DNA from: Myxococcales bacterium
GTDB lineage: Bacteria; Myxococcota_A; Bradymonadia; REDH01
Assembly (NCBI GenBank): GCA_020633625.1
Contig: JACKDJ010000038.1
Location: 1 to 33,411, forward strand
DNA length: 33,411 nucleotides
Direction of reading: 5' to 3'
Every line of letters starts with the position of its first letter. The first letter of the stretch is position 1. The position numbers were made by a program, and so were the translations under genes. Under the pieces are notes generated by a model that searched no databases, was not told the origin of the DNA, and was given only the letters and a program-made list of their open reading frames with translations. Shown here piece after piece: positions 1-7,633 of this stretch.

Positions 1-1
1 G

Positions 2-152
2 CACTACCCTCGGGCGGGGATCGCGGAGGGGACCGCGGGGGGCACTACCCTCGGGCGGGGATCGCGGGCGGGGGACGCGGACCGCGGGCGGGGGGGCGCA
101 CTACCCTCGGGCGGGGATCGCGGCAGGCACTACCCTCGGGCGGGGATCGCGG
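2..152 (+). repeat. Intergenic tandem repeat array A (four copies)
   Basis: Four near-identical copies of a 24-25 base unit start with CACTACCCTCGGGCGGGG and continue ATCGCGG. The ACTACCC cores begin at 3, 44, 100 and 129, so spacing is irregular (41, 56, 29). Filler between copies is G-rich. The copies carry the TACC-N-TCGGGCGGG core also found in arrays B, C and D. An 11-base direct repeat (GGCAACGCGTC) at 151-161 and 162-172 follows directly. No gene is visible in 1-208. The left end of the array may lie outside the window. Confidence 0.85.
53..74 (+). other. Potential G-quadruplex motif inside array A
   Basis: Four runs of three or more G are separated by loops of 1, 5 and 1 bases (C, ATCGC, C), which fits the usual G3+N1-7 pattern. 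It arises from one repeat unit running into its G-rich filler. Formation in the cell is not shown by sequence. Confidence 0.4.
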
Positions 153-208
153 CAACGCGTCGGCAACGCGTCGTTGCGATCGCGCTGGAGCCACGGTACC
201 ATCGCCGG

Positions 209-523
209 ATGGTCTCGCACAACGTGGCTTGCTTCTTCGGGGGCGTGTTTCTCGCCAACTTCGCCCCGCACTTCGTCGCCGGAGTATCGGGCCGCTCGTT
301 TCCAAGCCCCTTCGCGACGCCGCCGTTTCGAGGACTCTCGTCACCAGTGGTGAACGTCGTCTGGGGGCTCGTTAACCTCGCCGTGGCGTACGGTCTGCTC
401 GTGCTCGTCGGGAGCGTGGAGCCGCAGAACCTGGCCCAGGTCTCCATCGCGGTGGCAGGTTTCGGACTCGCGTCGCTGGGGATTGCCCGCTCGATGGGCA
501 GACTTCAGCGCGGTTCGAGCTAG
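209..523 (+). CDS. Small conserved membrane protein, function unknown
   Basis: The product is 104 residues with two hydrophobic stretches, roughly residues 44-66 (VVNVVWGLVNLAVAYGLLVL) and 76-93, plus a moderately hydrophobic N-terminus with HNVACFFGG and ANFAPHFVAGVSG. The pattern PHFVAGVSGR, followed by PFATPP and LSSPVVNVVWG, resembles a widespread family of short uncharacterised bacterial membrane proteins that I recall but cannot name. The ATG has no strong ribosome-binding site; a GGAG lies 18 bases upstream. The gene follows array A directly and is transcribed in the same direction as the next gene, 74 bases away. No function can be assigned. Confidence 0.7.
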   Translation: MVSHNVACFFGGVFLANFAPHFVAGVSGRSFPSPFATPPFRGLSSPVVNVVWGLVNLAVAYGLLVLVGSVEPQNLAQVSIAVAGFGLASLGIARSMGRLQRGSS

Positions 524-597
524 CCGCCTCGCGTCACGCCTTCGCCACCGCCCAGGACCGTAACCGCGCCGCGGCGCGCCCAACTCGAGGAGTCACA

Positions 598-1029
598 ATG
601 CCAGAACCGAGAAAGCCCTCGGGCGCGCGGCGGGCTGCGAGTGCCCTCCTTCTGCTCTCAACGGTCGGTTGCGTCTCGTGCGGCGCGTCAGCGAGCGCAG
701 GGAGCGAGGCCGGTCGGTGCGAGTTCGACTTGCGTGCCTCGGGTACTTCGGACGGCACAACACCTGTCACGAGCACGACGATTATCATGCGAACCGGGCA
801 GCTGGTCGAGGTCGCCATCGATCCGACCCAGGCCGGACGCGTGCTGATGATCTCTGTGGCGCCCGACAGTCCCGTCTCCCCCGGGGTGTGTGCGCTTCGC
901 TTCGTCGCTGGCGAAACCACCGTGCTCGAAGGCGTCACCCCGGGCGATGTGGACCGGGATCTCGTCGTCGGAGGTTCGGCCATCGAGCTGCGGGCGCCCA
1001 CCGCCGGTGCCGAACCAGAGTTGCTCTGA
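598..1029 (+). CDS. Putative lipoprotein, unknown function
   Basis: The product is 143 residues. The N-terminus has basic residues, then ALLLLSTVGC, which looks like a lipoprotein signal with the lipidated cysteine at about residue 25 (a second cysteine follows at 28). The mature part is mostly beta-prone, with two further cysteines that could pair (in AGRCEFDL and PGVCALRF), and resembles a small secreted domain of about 110 residues. A good ribosome-binding site, GAGGAG at 587-592, lies 5 bases before the ATG and fixes the start. It converges on the operon ending at 1105. I do not recognise the family; the lipoprotein call rests on the signal alone, and the -3 position (Thr) is not ideal for a lipobox. 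Confidence 0.7.
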   Translation: MPEPRKPSGARRAASALLLLSTVGCVSCGASASAGSEAGRCEFDLRASGTSDGTTPVTSTTIIMRTGQLVEVAIDPTQAGRVLMISVAPDSPVSPGVCALRFVAGETTVLEGVTPGDVDRDLVVGGSAIELRAPTAGAEPELL

Positions 1030-1104
1030 CGACAGGACGCGGCGGGGGTCGACGTCCTTGCGCCCTGGGCCTCGGCACCTCGCCGCTGCCGCCGGCCCCG
1101 CCAA

Positions 1105-3849
1105 TCACAGCCCCGCCCGCGCCTCCGCCCACGAGCGCGGACGCTGCGACACCACACGGAGCCGGCGGAAGAGCAGGTCGGCGACTAGCAGCGCTACCGC
1201 CGCGAACAGGCAGTAGGGCCACAGCTCGCGGCGGTACTCGACCTGCTCGCCGCGGGAATCCCACAGTGCCGCCGGGGTCGGGTCGATCGCGCCGCCCGTC
1301 AGCGCGGCGGCTTGGCGGCCAGGCTCGCGGTTGGGCTCGAACGTGAGCAGCTCGTCGGGGTAGGGGTAGGTGACGGCGCCAAACGACGTCGCTACCGCTG
1401 CCCCGTCCATCGAGTGCTCCGCCCGCAGCAGGTACGGGCCGTAGGCGTCTAGCGGTAGGCGGCCCTCGTAGCGCCCCGCCGCGACCTGCGTGAGCGTGAC
1501 CGAGTCGCGGGTGCCGTCGGGCCGCGTGACCTCGACCTCGGACGTGAGCCCGTTCACGAACCTGTCGTTTGCGTCGATCGCGTCGACGCTCAGCACAGCC
1601 ACACCCTCGTCGACCGTCGCCGACATCGCGAGCTCCTCGTCGGTGTCGACGCGCATCAGGTCGCGGATCACCTGTGCCCAGAACTGCGGATAGATGCGGT
1701 TTCGCACCCACTCCACCGCCCAGCGGTTCTTGCAGTCCGACGTGAACACGGCCACGCGGCCTAGGCCGAGTCGCCAGCGCGCCAGCAGCGGATCGCCGCG
1801 CTCGGTCGTGAGGATGACCTCGGCGCGCGGCTTCGCGTGTGTTTGGACATAGCCCAACAGGTAGGGCGCCGCTGCGAAGTTGATGCCGCGGACACCCTGC
1901 GACCGCTGCCCGAGGACCGGCCGGAACGGCTCCTCGACGAGGTTCGTGCGCGACACCGTCGACGTCTCTTGGACGAAGATCTGCGGGATGTTGCTCGGGT
2001 CGTTCGTCGCGTAGAACCGGCCGCCGCCGAGCTCTGCGATCATCTCGAGCAGGCTGCGGTCTGCGTCGGCGCCGACGGCGACGGCGGAGACGGTGATGCC
2101 GTCGATGCGCATGGCCGACGTGATGTCGGCGATGCCGTCCCACGGCGCCGCGCCGTCTGTCAGCACGATGACGTGTTTGAGGCGCGCGGCGCGGTCGGCG
2201 AGGGCGACGTAGGCCTCCGTGAGGCCGGGGAGGATGTCGGTGCCGCCTCCCGTGCCGATTCGGCCGATGTCGGAGCGGATGCGGGCGCGGTTGCCCGCCT
2301 GTTGCAAACGGACGACCGTCTCGGGCTCCGTGTCGAACGCGATGACGCCGATCGAGTCCTGCGGACCCAGCATGTCGACGACGGCGCGCGCGGCGTCCTT
2401 CGCCATCTCGAGCTTGAGGCCGTCCATCGAGCCCGACCGGTCGATGACGAGCATGATGGCGAGGGCCGGCTGGTCGCGCTCGCGCTGCATGTCGAATGTG
2501 ACCGGTGAGATGTCCTCGAAGAGGGTGTTGTCGTAGCCGCCAGGGCCAAACGAGCGTTCGCCGCCGACCATCAAGAACGTGCCGCCCAGCTCTCGGACGT
2601 AGCGCTGGACCGCGCCCATCGCGTTGCGCGACAGGTCGCGCGCGGCGACGTCCGACAGCATCACGAGGTCGAAGTTCGCGAGCTCCTCGACCGTGTTGGG
2701 GAAGCCGTATCCCGTGCGCACCTCGAGGTCGAAGTTGGCGAGGTCGTTGCGGTCGCGGGCCAGCGCTCGCTCGAGGTAGACGCGGCTTCGGGCCTCGCCC
2801 TCGACGTAGAGCACGCGCGGTCGCCCTTCGACCGTGACGGTCTCGACGTATGTGTTGTTGCCTGCGAAGCGGTCGCCCTCGTCGGGGCGGACGCGCAGCT
2901 CGAAGCGTCGGAAGCCCGGCTCGTAGACCTCTGCGGTGAGCTCGACGCGGTTCACGCCCGGGCTCAGCGTGATCTGTCGCCCCGTGATGTCGTTGAATTC
3001 GTTCTGTTGCAGGTCGATCCGCGCCGTCGTCTCGCGGTTTGAGTAGATCTCCGCGATCATCGTGAATGGCTCCGAGACCTCGATGTCGTCGGGCAGCTCG
3101 AGGCCGCGCACCATCACCTCGGCGGCCGGGTCGAACGGGATCTCCGCGGTGCTGACCTCGACGCCGAAGTCGGCTGCCGTCGCGGCCTCTGCGACGAGGT
3201 CGCCCCGGTTCTCGTTGCCGTCTGACACGAGCACGAATCGGGCGATGTGGTCCTGCGGGCACAGGCCATACGAGAGCCGCAGCGCCGCGGCTGCGTCGGT
3301 CGCCAGCCCGCCGGATTCGTGGCGCGCGAGCGCCGGAATGTCGCGCTGACCCGGCGCGATCGGCACGACCACCGGGCGCTCCGCGAACGTCACCAGCCGC
3401 ACGAGGTTCGTGCCGCGCGCGTCGTATGCGGACTGGACGAGCTCGCGCGCTGCGACGAGCACCTCGTCGGGCACCGAGCTCGACACGTCCACGCCGTAGA
3501 CGACGCAGAGGTGGGAGTCGAAGCGCGAGATCGACGGGCGCGCCCCTGCGGCGACCATCGCGGTCAGCAAGGCGATCCGCAGCGTCGCGTTCAGCAGCCG
3601 CTGTAGCCCGCCGAAATCGGTCAGCGTGAACCAGCCGACAGCCGGGATCACCGGTAGCACGCCGAGCAACAGGAGCGCCCGCGGCTCGAGCAGCTTCACC
3701 TCGTTGCCGCGGAAGACGAAGCTGAGCAGCTCCGGGTCGGGCAACCAAACACGCGTGACGAGCTCCCGCAGCAGCAGCGCCCAGACGGCCACGAGACCGG
3801 TCCAGAACACGGCCGCCCATGCGAGCCTCAGCCACCGTCGCCCGGTCAT
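1105..3849 (-). CDS. Two-VWA membrane protein with glutamine-amidotransferase-like domain
   Basis: The product is 914 residues. Two membrane segments lie near residues 9-28 and 57-76 and one near the C-terminus (LWPYCLFAAVALLVADLLF). Two von Willebrand A domains follow. The first has DVSSS at 121-125 and VSDG at 208-211. The second has the metal-site motif DRSGS at 470-474, TGGGTD at about 533-538 and TDG at 564-566. Between them, about 345-460, is a class-I-amidotransferase-like fold (VLYVEGEA, LGGTFLMVGGERSFGPGGY) without an obvious catalytic cysteine. This arrangement is typical of large VWA membrane proteins at the end of Bat/MoxR clusters. The ATG overlaps the stop of the upstream gene as ATGA, implying coupled translation. 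The role is probably metal-dependent protein binding at the membrane; the target is unknown. Confidence 0.9.
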   Translation of the reverse strand: MTGRRWLRLAWAAVFWTGLVAVWALLLRELVTRVWLPDPELLSFVFRGNEVKLLEPRALLLLGVLPVIPAVGWFTLTDFGGLQRLLNATLRIALLTAMVAAGARPSISRFDSHLCVVYGVDVSSSVPDEVLVAARELVQSAYDARGTNLVRLVTFAERPVVVPIAPGQRDIPALARHESGGLATDAAAALRLSYGLCPQDHIARFVLVSDGNENRGDLVAEAATAADFGVEVSTAEIPFDPAAEVMVRGLELPDDIEVSEPFTMIAEIYSNRETTARIDLQQNEFNDITGRQITLSPGVNRVELTAEVYEPGFRRFELRVRPDEGDRFAGNNTYVETVTVEGRPRVLYVEGEARSRVYLERALARDRNDLANFDLEVRTGYGFPNTVEELANFDLVMLSDVAARDLSRNAMGAVQRYVRELGGTFLMVGGERSFGPGGYDNTLFEDISPVTFDMQRERDQPALAIMLVIDRSGSMDGLKLEMAKDAARAVVDMLGPQDSIGVIAFDTEPETVVRLQQAGNRARIRSDIGRIGTGGGTDILPGLTEAYVALADRAARLKHVIVLTDGAAPWDGIADITSAMRIDGITVSAVAVGADADRSLLEMIAELGGGRFYATNDPSNIPQIFVQETSTVSRTNLVEEPFRPVLGQRSQGVRGINFAAAPYLLGYVQTHAKPRAEVILTTERGDPLLARWRLGLGRVAVFTSDCKNRWAVEWVRNRIYPQFWAQVIRDLMRVDTDEELAMSATVDEGVAVLSVDAIDANDRFVNGLTSEVEVTRPDGTRDSVTLTQVAAGRYEGRLPLDAYGPYLLRAEHSMDGAAVATSFGAVTYPYPDELLTFEPNREPGRQAAALTGGAIDPTPAALWDSRGEQVEYRRELWPYCLFAAVALLVADLLFRRLRVVSQRPRSWAEARAGL

Positions 3850-5762
3850 ACCGTCACCCGCCGGTTCCAGGTGATCCACTCGAACAGCACGAGCCCGAAC
3901 GCGAGCGCGGTCAGCATGAGCCACGGGTCGAACGCGAAGTCGACGCTCGCGTCCTCGAGCTCGCCGCCGTCGGTTACTCCCGGGATGGCGAGCGTCTGGC
4001 GCGGCGTGATGCGCGACTCGTCGGTGCTCGCCAGGTTGCCGGCGATCTCGACGGTCCTCTGCCCCACGCGGAGCGAGTAGAAGCCCACATCGGCGCCGTA
4101 GAACACGGCCCTGCCGTCCTGCGCGGCCGTCGTGAACGTCCGGCCCGACGGGGTCGTCACCTCGACCTCGGTGACCTCGCGCGTCCCAATCGGGACGAAC
4201 CACGTCTCGCCGGTGCGGTAGGCCTCGACGAGGCTCGCGTCGTCACGCGTGAACCAGTCGAGCGCGTTCAGCAGGAGCACCGGGTACGCGACGCGCAGCG
4301 GGAAGTCGGTGTCTGCGACGTCGAACGCGACGCCCATCAGGCGCTCGCCCGCCGCCTCCCGCGTCACGATCATCGGCGCGCCGCCGATCGCGGACGCCAC
4401 GACGTGGTCACCGCTCTGCAGCTCGAGCCGTCGCGCCCGGGCGACGTTGACGTCGCGCAGTCCGGTGATCCACCGCAGCAGCGGGTGGCCGCGTTCGCTC
4501 GAGTGGATGATCGGGTCGACCACGTCTGCGCTGACGTTCCACGGCGACGATGGGCCCGAGGGCGAGAAGTAGAGGAAGTTTCCGTGACCGCTCGTGTGTG
4601 GAGCGACGCGGTCGAACACGGTGACGTCGAACCCTGCGCTCGGGTCGGCGGTCGCGCCCTCGTACGCGTCGGGCGCCATCGTCGTGACCTCGAGCGACTC
4701 GTTCAGCAGGAACGGCGCCTCGAGGTAGAGGTTGCCCGCCGTCACCAGCAAGACGCGCAGCGGGCGTTGGTCAGGGAGCAGCGTGTATGCGACGTCGTCG
4801 AGGGCAAACACATCGACGACATCGCCGGCGATGATCGACAGCCGCGCCTCTAGGTGACGGCCGGCGGCGGGGATGTCTGGGTAGATGTGGACGGACTGTG
4901 CGCCGGCCTCCAGCGTCAGCTCGTTTGTCGCGACTAGCGAGCCCTCGCCGAAGATGTCGAGGCGCGCGGTGACGGGCGCGTCGGACAGGTTCGCGACCTG
5001 CGCGTAGACCTCGAAGCTGGTGCGGTTCGACGGGTAGCGGCGCACGTTGAACGCCGTGATCCCGATGTTCCCCGCGGCGCGCCCGACGGGCTGGTAGTGA
5101 AATCCGACGTTCTGCGGCACCGACACGTCGATCCGCGCGAGGGCGTCGTCGGTGATGGACCCGTCGGAGATGAGGACGATCTCGCCATGCGGTCGGCCCG
5201 CCAACGAGTCGACAGCGAAGCGGAGCGCTTCGGCGAGGTCCGCCGCGGTCGCCGTCGGCGCCACCGTGGTCAACGCCTCGTCGATCACTCCGGGATCCTT
5301 CACGAAAGGCGTCACGGGGCGGAGCTGGCCGTCGACCGTCACGAGGAGCGCCTCGTCGCGCGGGCCGAGCTGGTGCAGGACTTCGCGGGCGCGGTCGAGG
5401 GCGCGCTCGAAGCGCGAGCGGTGGCCCACCTCGTCGAGCGACGTCATCGACGCCGACGTGTCGAGCAAGATGACGACGCTTCGCCCGTCGCGCACCTCGC
5501 GCTCGGAGCGGGGATCGCCGAGCGCGAGCAAAAGGGCAGCGAGGATCGCGAGCTGGACGAGGAGGCTGAGTAGCCACTTGAGGCGGTCCCAGAGCCGCGA
5601 GGGGCGGTCCGCCTCGAGGACCTCACGCCACAGCGGCGAGTAAGGGACGGCGATGCGCCGACGCCGCACTCGAAGCAGGTAGAGCAGCGTCGTGACGGCC
5701 CCAAGCGCAGCGGCGAGCGTGCCGAGCAGCTCTGGCGAGACGCCTGTGAGGGTCCAGTTCAT
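3846..5762 (-). CDS. BatA-like VWA membrane protein
   Basis: The product is 638 residues. The N-terminus matches the aerotolerance-regulator (BatA) N-terminal domain: a membrane segment at about 10-30, a basic RVRRRR stretch, then a second segment at about 63-82. The VWA domain begins at about 95, with the metal-site motif DTSAS at 101-105 and SDGS near 200. A long beta-rich region fills the middle and a last membrane segment lies at about 612-632 (WLMLTALAFGLVLFEWI). In Bat clusters such proteins act with MoxR ATPases and DUF58 proteins, possibly in envelope stress or complex assembly; that role is family knowledge and not proven here. The start overlaps the DUF58 stop (ATGA) and the stop overlaps the next start (ATGA), so the three genes are translationally linked. 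Confidence 0.9.
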   Translation of the reverse strand: MNWTLTGVSPELLGTLAAALGAVTTLLYLLRVRRRRIAVPYSPLWREVLEADRPSRLWDRLKWLLSLLVQLAILAALLLALGDPRSEREVRDGRSVVILLDTSASMTSLDEVGHRSRFERALDRAREVLHQLGPRDEALLVTVDGQLRPVTPFVKDPGVIDEALTTVAPTATAADLAEALRFAVDSLAGRPHGEIVLISDGSITDDALARIDVSVPQNVGFHYQPVGRAAGNIGITAFNVRRYPSNRTSFEVYAQVANLSDAPVTARLDIFGEGSLVATNELTLEAGAQSVHIYPDIPAAGRHLEARLSIIAGDVVDVFALDDVAYTLLPDQRPLRVLLVTAGNLYLEAPFLLNESLEVTTMAPDAYEGATADPSAGFDVTVFDRVAPHTSGHGNFLYFSPSGPSSPWNVSADVVDPIIHSSERGHPLLRWITGLRDVNVARARRLELQSGDHVVASAIGGAPMIVTREAAGERLMGVAFDVADTDFPLRVAYPVLLLNALDWFTRDDASLVEAYRTGETWFVPIGTREVTEVEVTTPSGRTFTTAAQDGRAVFYGADVGFYSLRVGQRTVEIAGNLASTDESRITPRQTLAIPGVTDGGELEDASVDFAFDPWLMLTALAFGLVLFEWITWNRRVTV

Positions 5763-6640
5763 CGGAGAAACCCGCCGGCGCGAAAGACGCGCAGCACGAG
5801 CTCGTCGAACGCCGTGTGCACGGGCGCGCGGAAGTAGAGCAGGTTCTTCTGGCGACAGAAGGCCTCGACCCGCTCTAGCTGCGCATCGTACGCGGCGGCG
5901 TAGCGCGCGAGGAGGGCAGGTGTGGCCGTGACGCGGACGACGTCGCCGCTCTCGCAGTCGATCAGCTCGATGTCGCCGCGCAGGTTCGGCCGCGCGTCCT
6001 GCTCGTCGTGGACGTGGAACACGAGCGGCTCGAACCGGTGGTAGCGCAGCAGGTTGACGCCCTCTTCGAACCCGGTCGGGTCGTAGAAGTCGCTCAGGAC
6101 GACGGCGAGGCCGCGGCGGCGTGTGCGCGACACGAAGTCCCGCAGGGCCGTCGCGAAGTCGGTGCGCGGGCCGGTCGTCTCGCGCTCCAGGAACTCGAAG
6201 ACCTTCCAAATCTGCGAGGGCCCACGCGAGGCGGGGAGCGTGCCAAGGACACGGTCGGCGAACGGGACGACGCTGACGCGGTCGAGGTTGGAGAGGCCGA
6301 TGTATGCAAGCGCGGCGGCGACTCGCTTGGCGTAGCGAAGCTTCGCGCCGTCGCCGACCTCCATCGACGGGCTCGCGTCGACGAGGAAGTAGATGTGGAG
6401 GTCTTCTTCTTCTTCGAACAGGCGCACGAGCAGCTCGCGAGTGCTCGCGTAGTAGTTCCAGTCGATGTGCCGCAGGTCGTCGCCGGCGGAGTAGCCACGA
6501 AAGTCCCGCACTTCGATGCCCGCACCGAGCCGCTTCGACCGCCGGGTCGCCTGGCTGTTGCCCGCGAAGACCTTCTTCGAGACCAGATACAGGAGCTCGA
6601 TCTTCTTGCGGAACTCGTCGTCGAACAGCGGCTCGGTCAT
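5759..6640 (-). CDS. DUF58 domain protein of the MoxR/Bat operon
   Basis: The product is 293 residues with no membrane segment. The DUF58 signature is clear: GAGIEVRDFRGYSAGDD at 39-55, then LRHIDW at 56-61. A VWA-like fold follows with FLVDASPSM ending at 93. In most species this protein is encoded next to a MoxR ATPase and is thought to be its partner or substrate adaptor. Here the ATG directly abuts the stop codon of the moxR-like gene and the stop overlaps the BatA-like start by ATGA. No unusual features were seen. Confidence 0.93.
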   Translation of the reverse strand: MTEPLFDDEFRKKIELLYLVSKKVFAGNSQATRRSKRLGAGIEVRDFRGYSAGDDLRHIDWNYYASTRELLVRLFEEEEDLHIYFLVDASPSMEVGDGAKLRYAKRVAAALAYIGLSNLDRVSVVPFADRVLGTLPASRGPSQIWKVFEFLERETTGPRTDFATALRDFVSRTRRRGLAVVLSDFYDPTGFEEGVNLLRYHRFEPLVFHVHDEQDARPNLRGDIELIDCESGDVVRVTATPALLARYAAAYDAQLERVEAFCRQKNLLYFRAPVHTAFDELVLRVFRAGGFLR

Positions 6641-7624
6641 CTAGGCGCGCGCCGTCCCTGTGACGATCGCGTCGAGCACCGCGTCGCGCTCGACGCCCTC
6701 GGCCTCGCCCTCGAAGTTCAGGATGACGCGGTGGCGCAGGGCGGGTTTGACGCTCGCGATGACGTCGGACTCGGCGACGACCGCCTCGCCGCGCATCAGC
6801 GCGCGGACCCGCGCCGTCGCGAGGATCGCCTGACCGCCGCGCGGCGACGCGCCTTCACGGACGTAGCGTCGCACGACGTCGGGGGCCCCGTCCGTCGTCG
6901 GGTGAGTGCGCTGAAGGATCCGCAGCGCGAACCGCTGCAGGCTCGGCGTGATCCCGACCTCGCGCGCCACGGCGCGGAGCTCGAGCAGCTCGGTGCGCGA
7001 CATCACGCGGTCCACCGTCGGCTCCTCGCCAGACAGCGTGCGCGTCATGATCGTGTCGAGCTCGTCGAGCGTCGGGAAGCCGACGTTGAGCTTGTACTGA
7101 AAGCGGTCGAGCTGCGCCTCGGGCAGCGGGTACGTCCCGTCCTGCTCCAGCGGGTTCTGTGTGGCGAGCACGAAGAACGGCTCTTCGAGCGCGTGCGACG
7201 TGGTCCCGACCGTCACGCTGCGCTCGGCCATCGCCTCGAGCAGGGCGGACTGCGTGCGTGGCGTAGCGCGGTTCACCTCGTCGGCGAGCACGATGTTTGC
7301 GAAGATGGGCCCGCGCTCGAACACTCGGCGCTCCTCGCCCGACTCGTCGCGCGCGATTTGGACTGCGCCGATGATGTCCTTCGGCTGCAAGTCCGGGGTG
7401 AATTGCACGCGGCGAAAGTCGAGGTCGAGCGCGCGCGCCAGCGTCCGAACGAGCAGCGTCTTGCCGAGCCCCGGGACGCCCTCGAGCAGCACGTGCCCGC
7501 CAGAGAGGACGCAGATCAAGACGCCGTCGATCACGGTGTCGTGGCCAACGATGACCTTCTGCACCTCGGCTCTCAGGCGCCCCGTCAGCTCGGTGAAGCG
7601 GGCGATCTTCTGCTCGACACTCAT
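6641..7624 (-). CDS. MoxR-family AAA+ ATPase
   Basis: The product is 327 residues, normal for the family. Walker A is GVPGLGKT (49-56), Walker B ends in LADE (113-116), and sensor 1 lies in ATQNP (154-158). The C-terminal helical lid contains SPRGGQAIL, characteristic of MoxR proteins. These ATPases act as chaperone-like remodelers for VWA-domain partners, here likely the three VWA/DUF58 proteins encoded downstream. A good ribosome-binding site (GGAG, 5 bases before ATG) fixes the start. The preceding gene ends 9 bases upstream, so it is the second gene of the operon. Confidence 0.96.
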   Translation of the reverse strand: MSVEQKIARFTELTGRLRAEVQKVIVGHDTVIDGVLICVLSGGHVLLEGVPGLGKTLLVRTLARALDLDFRRVQFTPDLQPKDIIGAVQIARDESGEERRVFERGPIFANIVLADEVNRATPRTQSALLEAMAERSVTVGTTSHALEEPFFVLATQNPLEQDGTYPLPEAQLDRFQYKLNVGFPTLDELDTIMTRTLSGEEPTVDRVMSRTELLELRAVAREVGITPSLQRFALRILQRTHPTTDGAPDVVRRYVREGASPRGGQAILATARVRALMRGEAVVAESDVIASVKPALRHRVILNFEGEAEGVERDAVLDAIVTGTARA

Positions 7625-7633
7625 TGCGCTCCG

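Noticed and set aside
1034..1058. Inverted repeat AGGACG-N13-CGTCCT as terminator between convergent genes
   Set aside because: The stem is only 6 bases with a 13-base loop and there is no T-run on either side.
3850..4203. N-terminal extension of the two-VWA gene to an ATG at 4203
   Set aside because: This part overlaps the BatA-like coding region and is Arg-rich shadow sequence; the ATG at 3849 gives a membrane anchor and an ATGA overlap.
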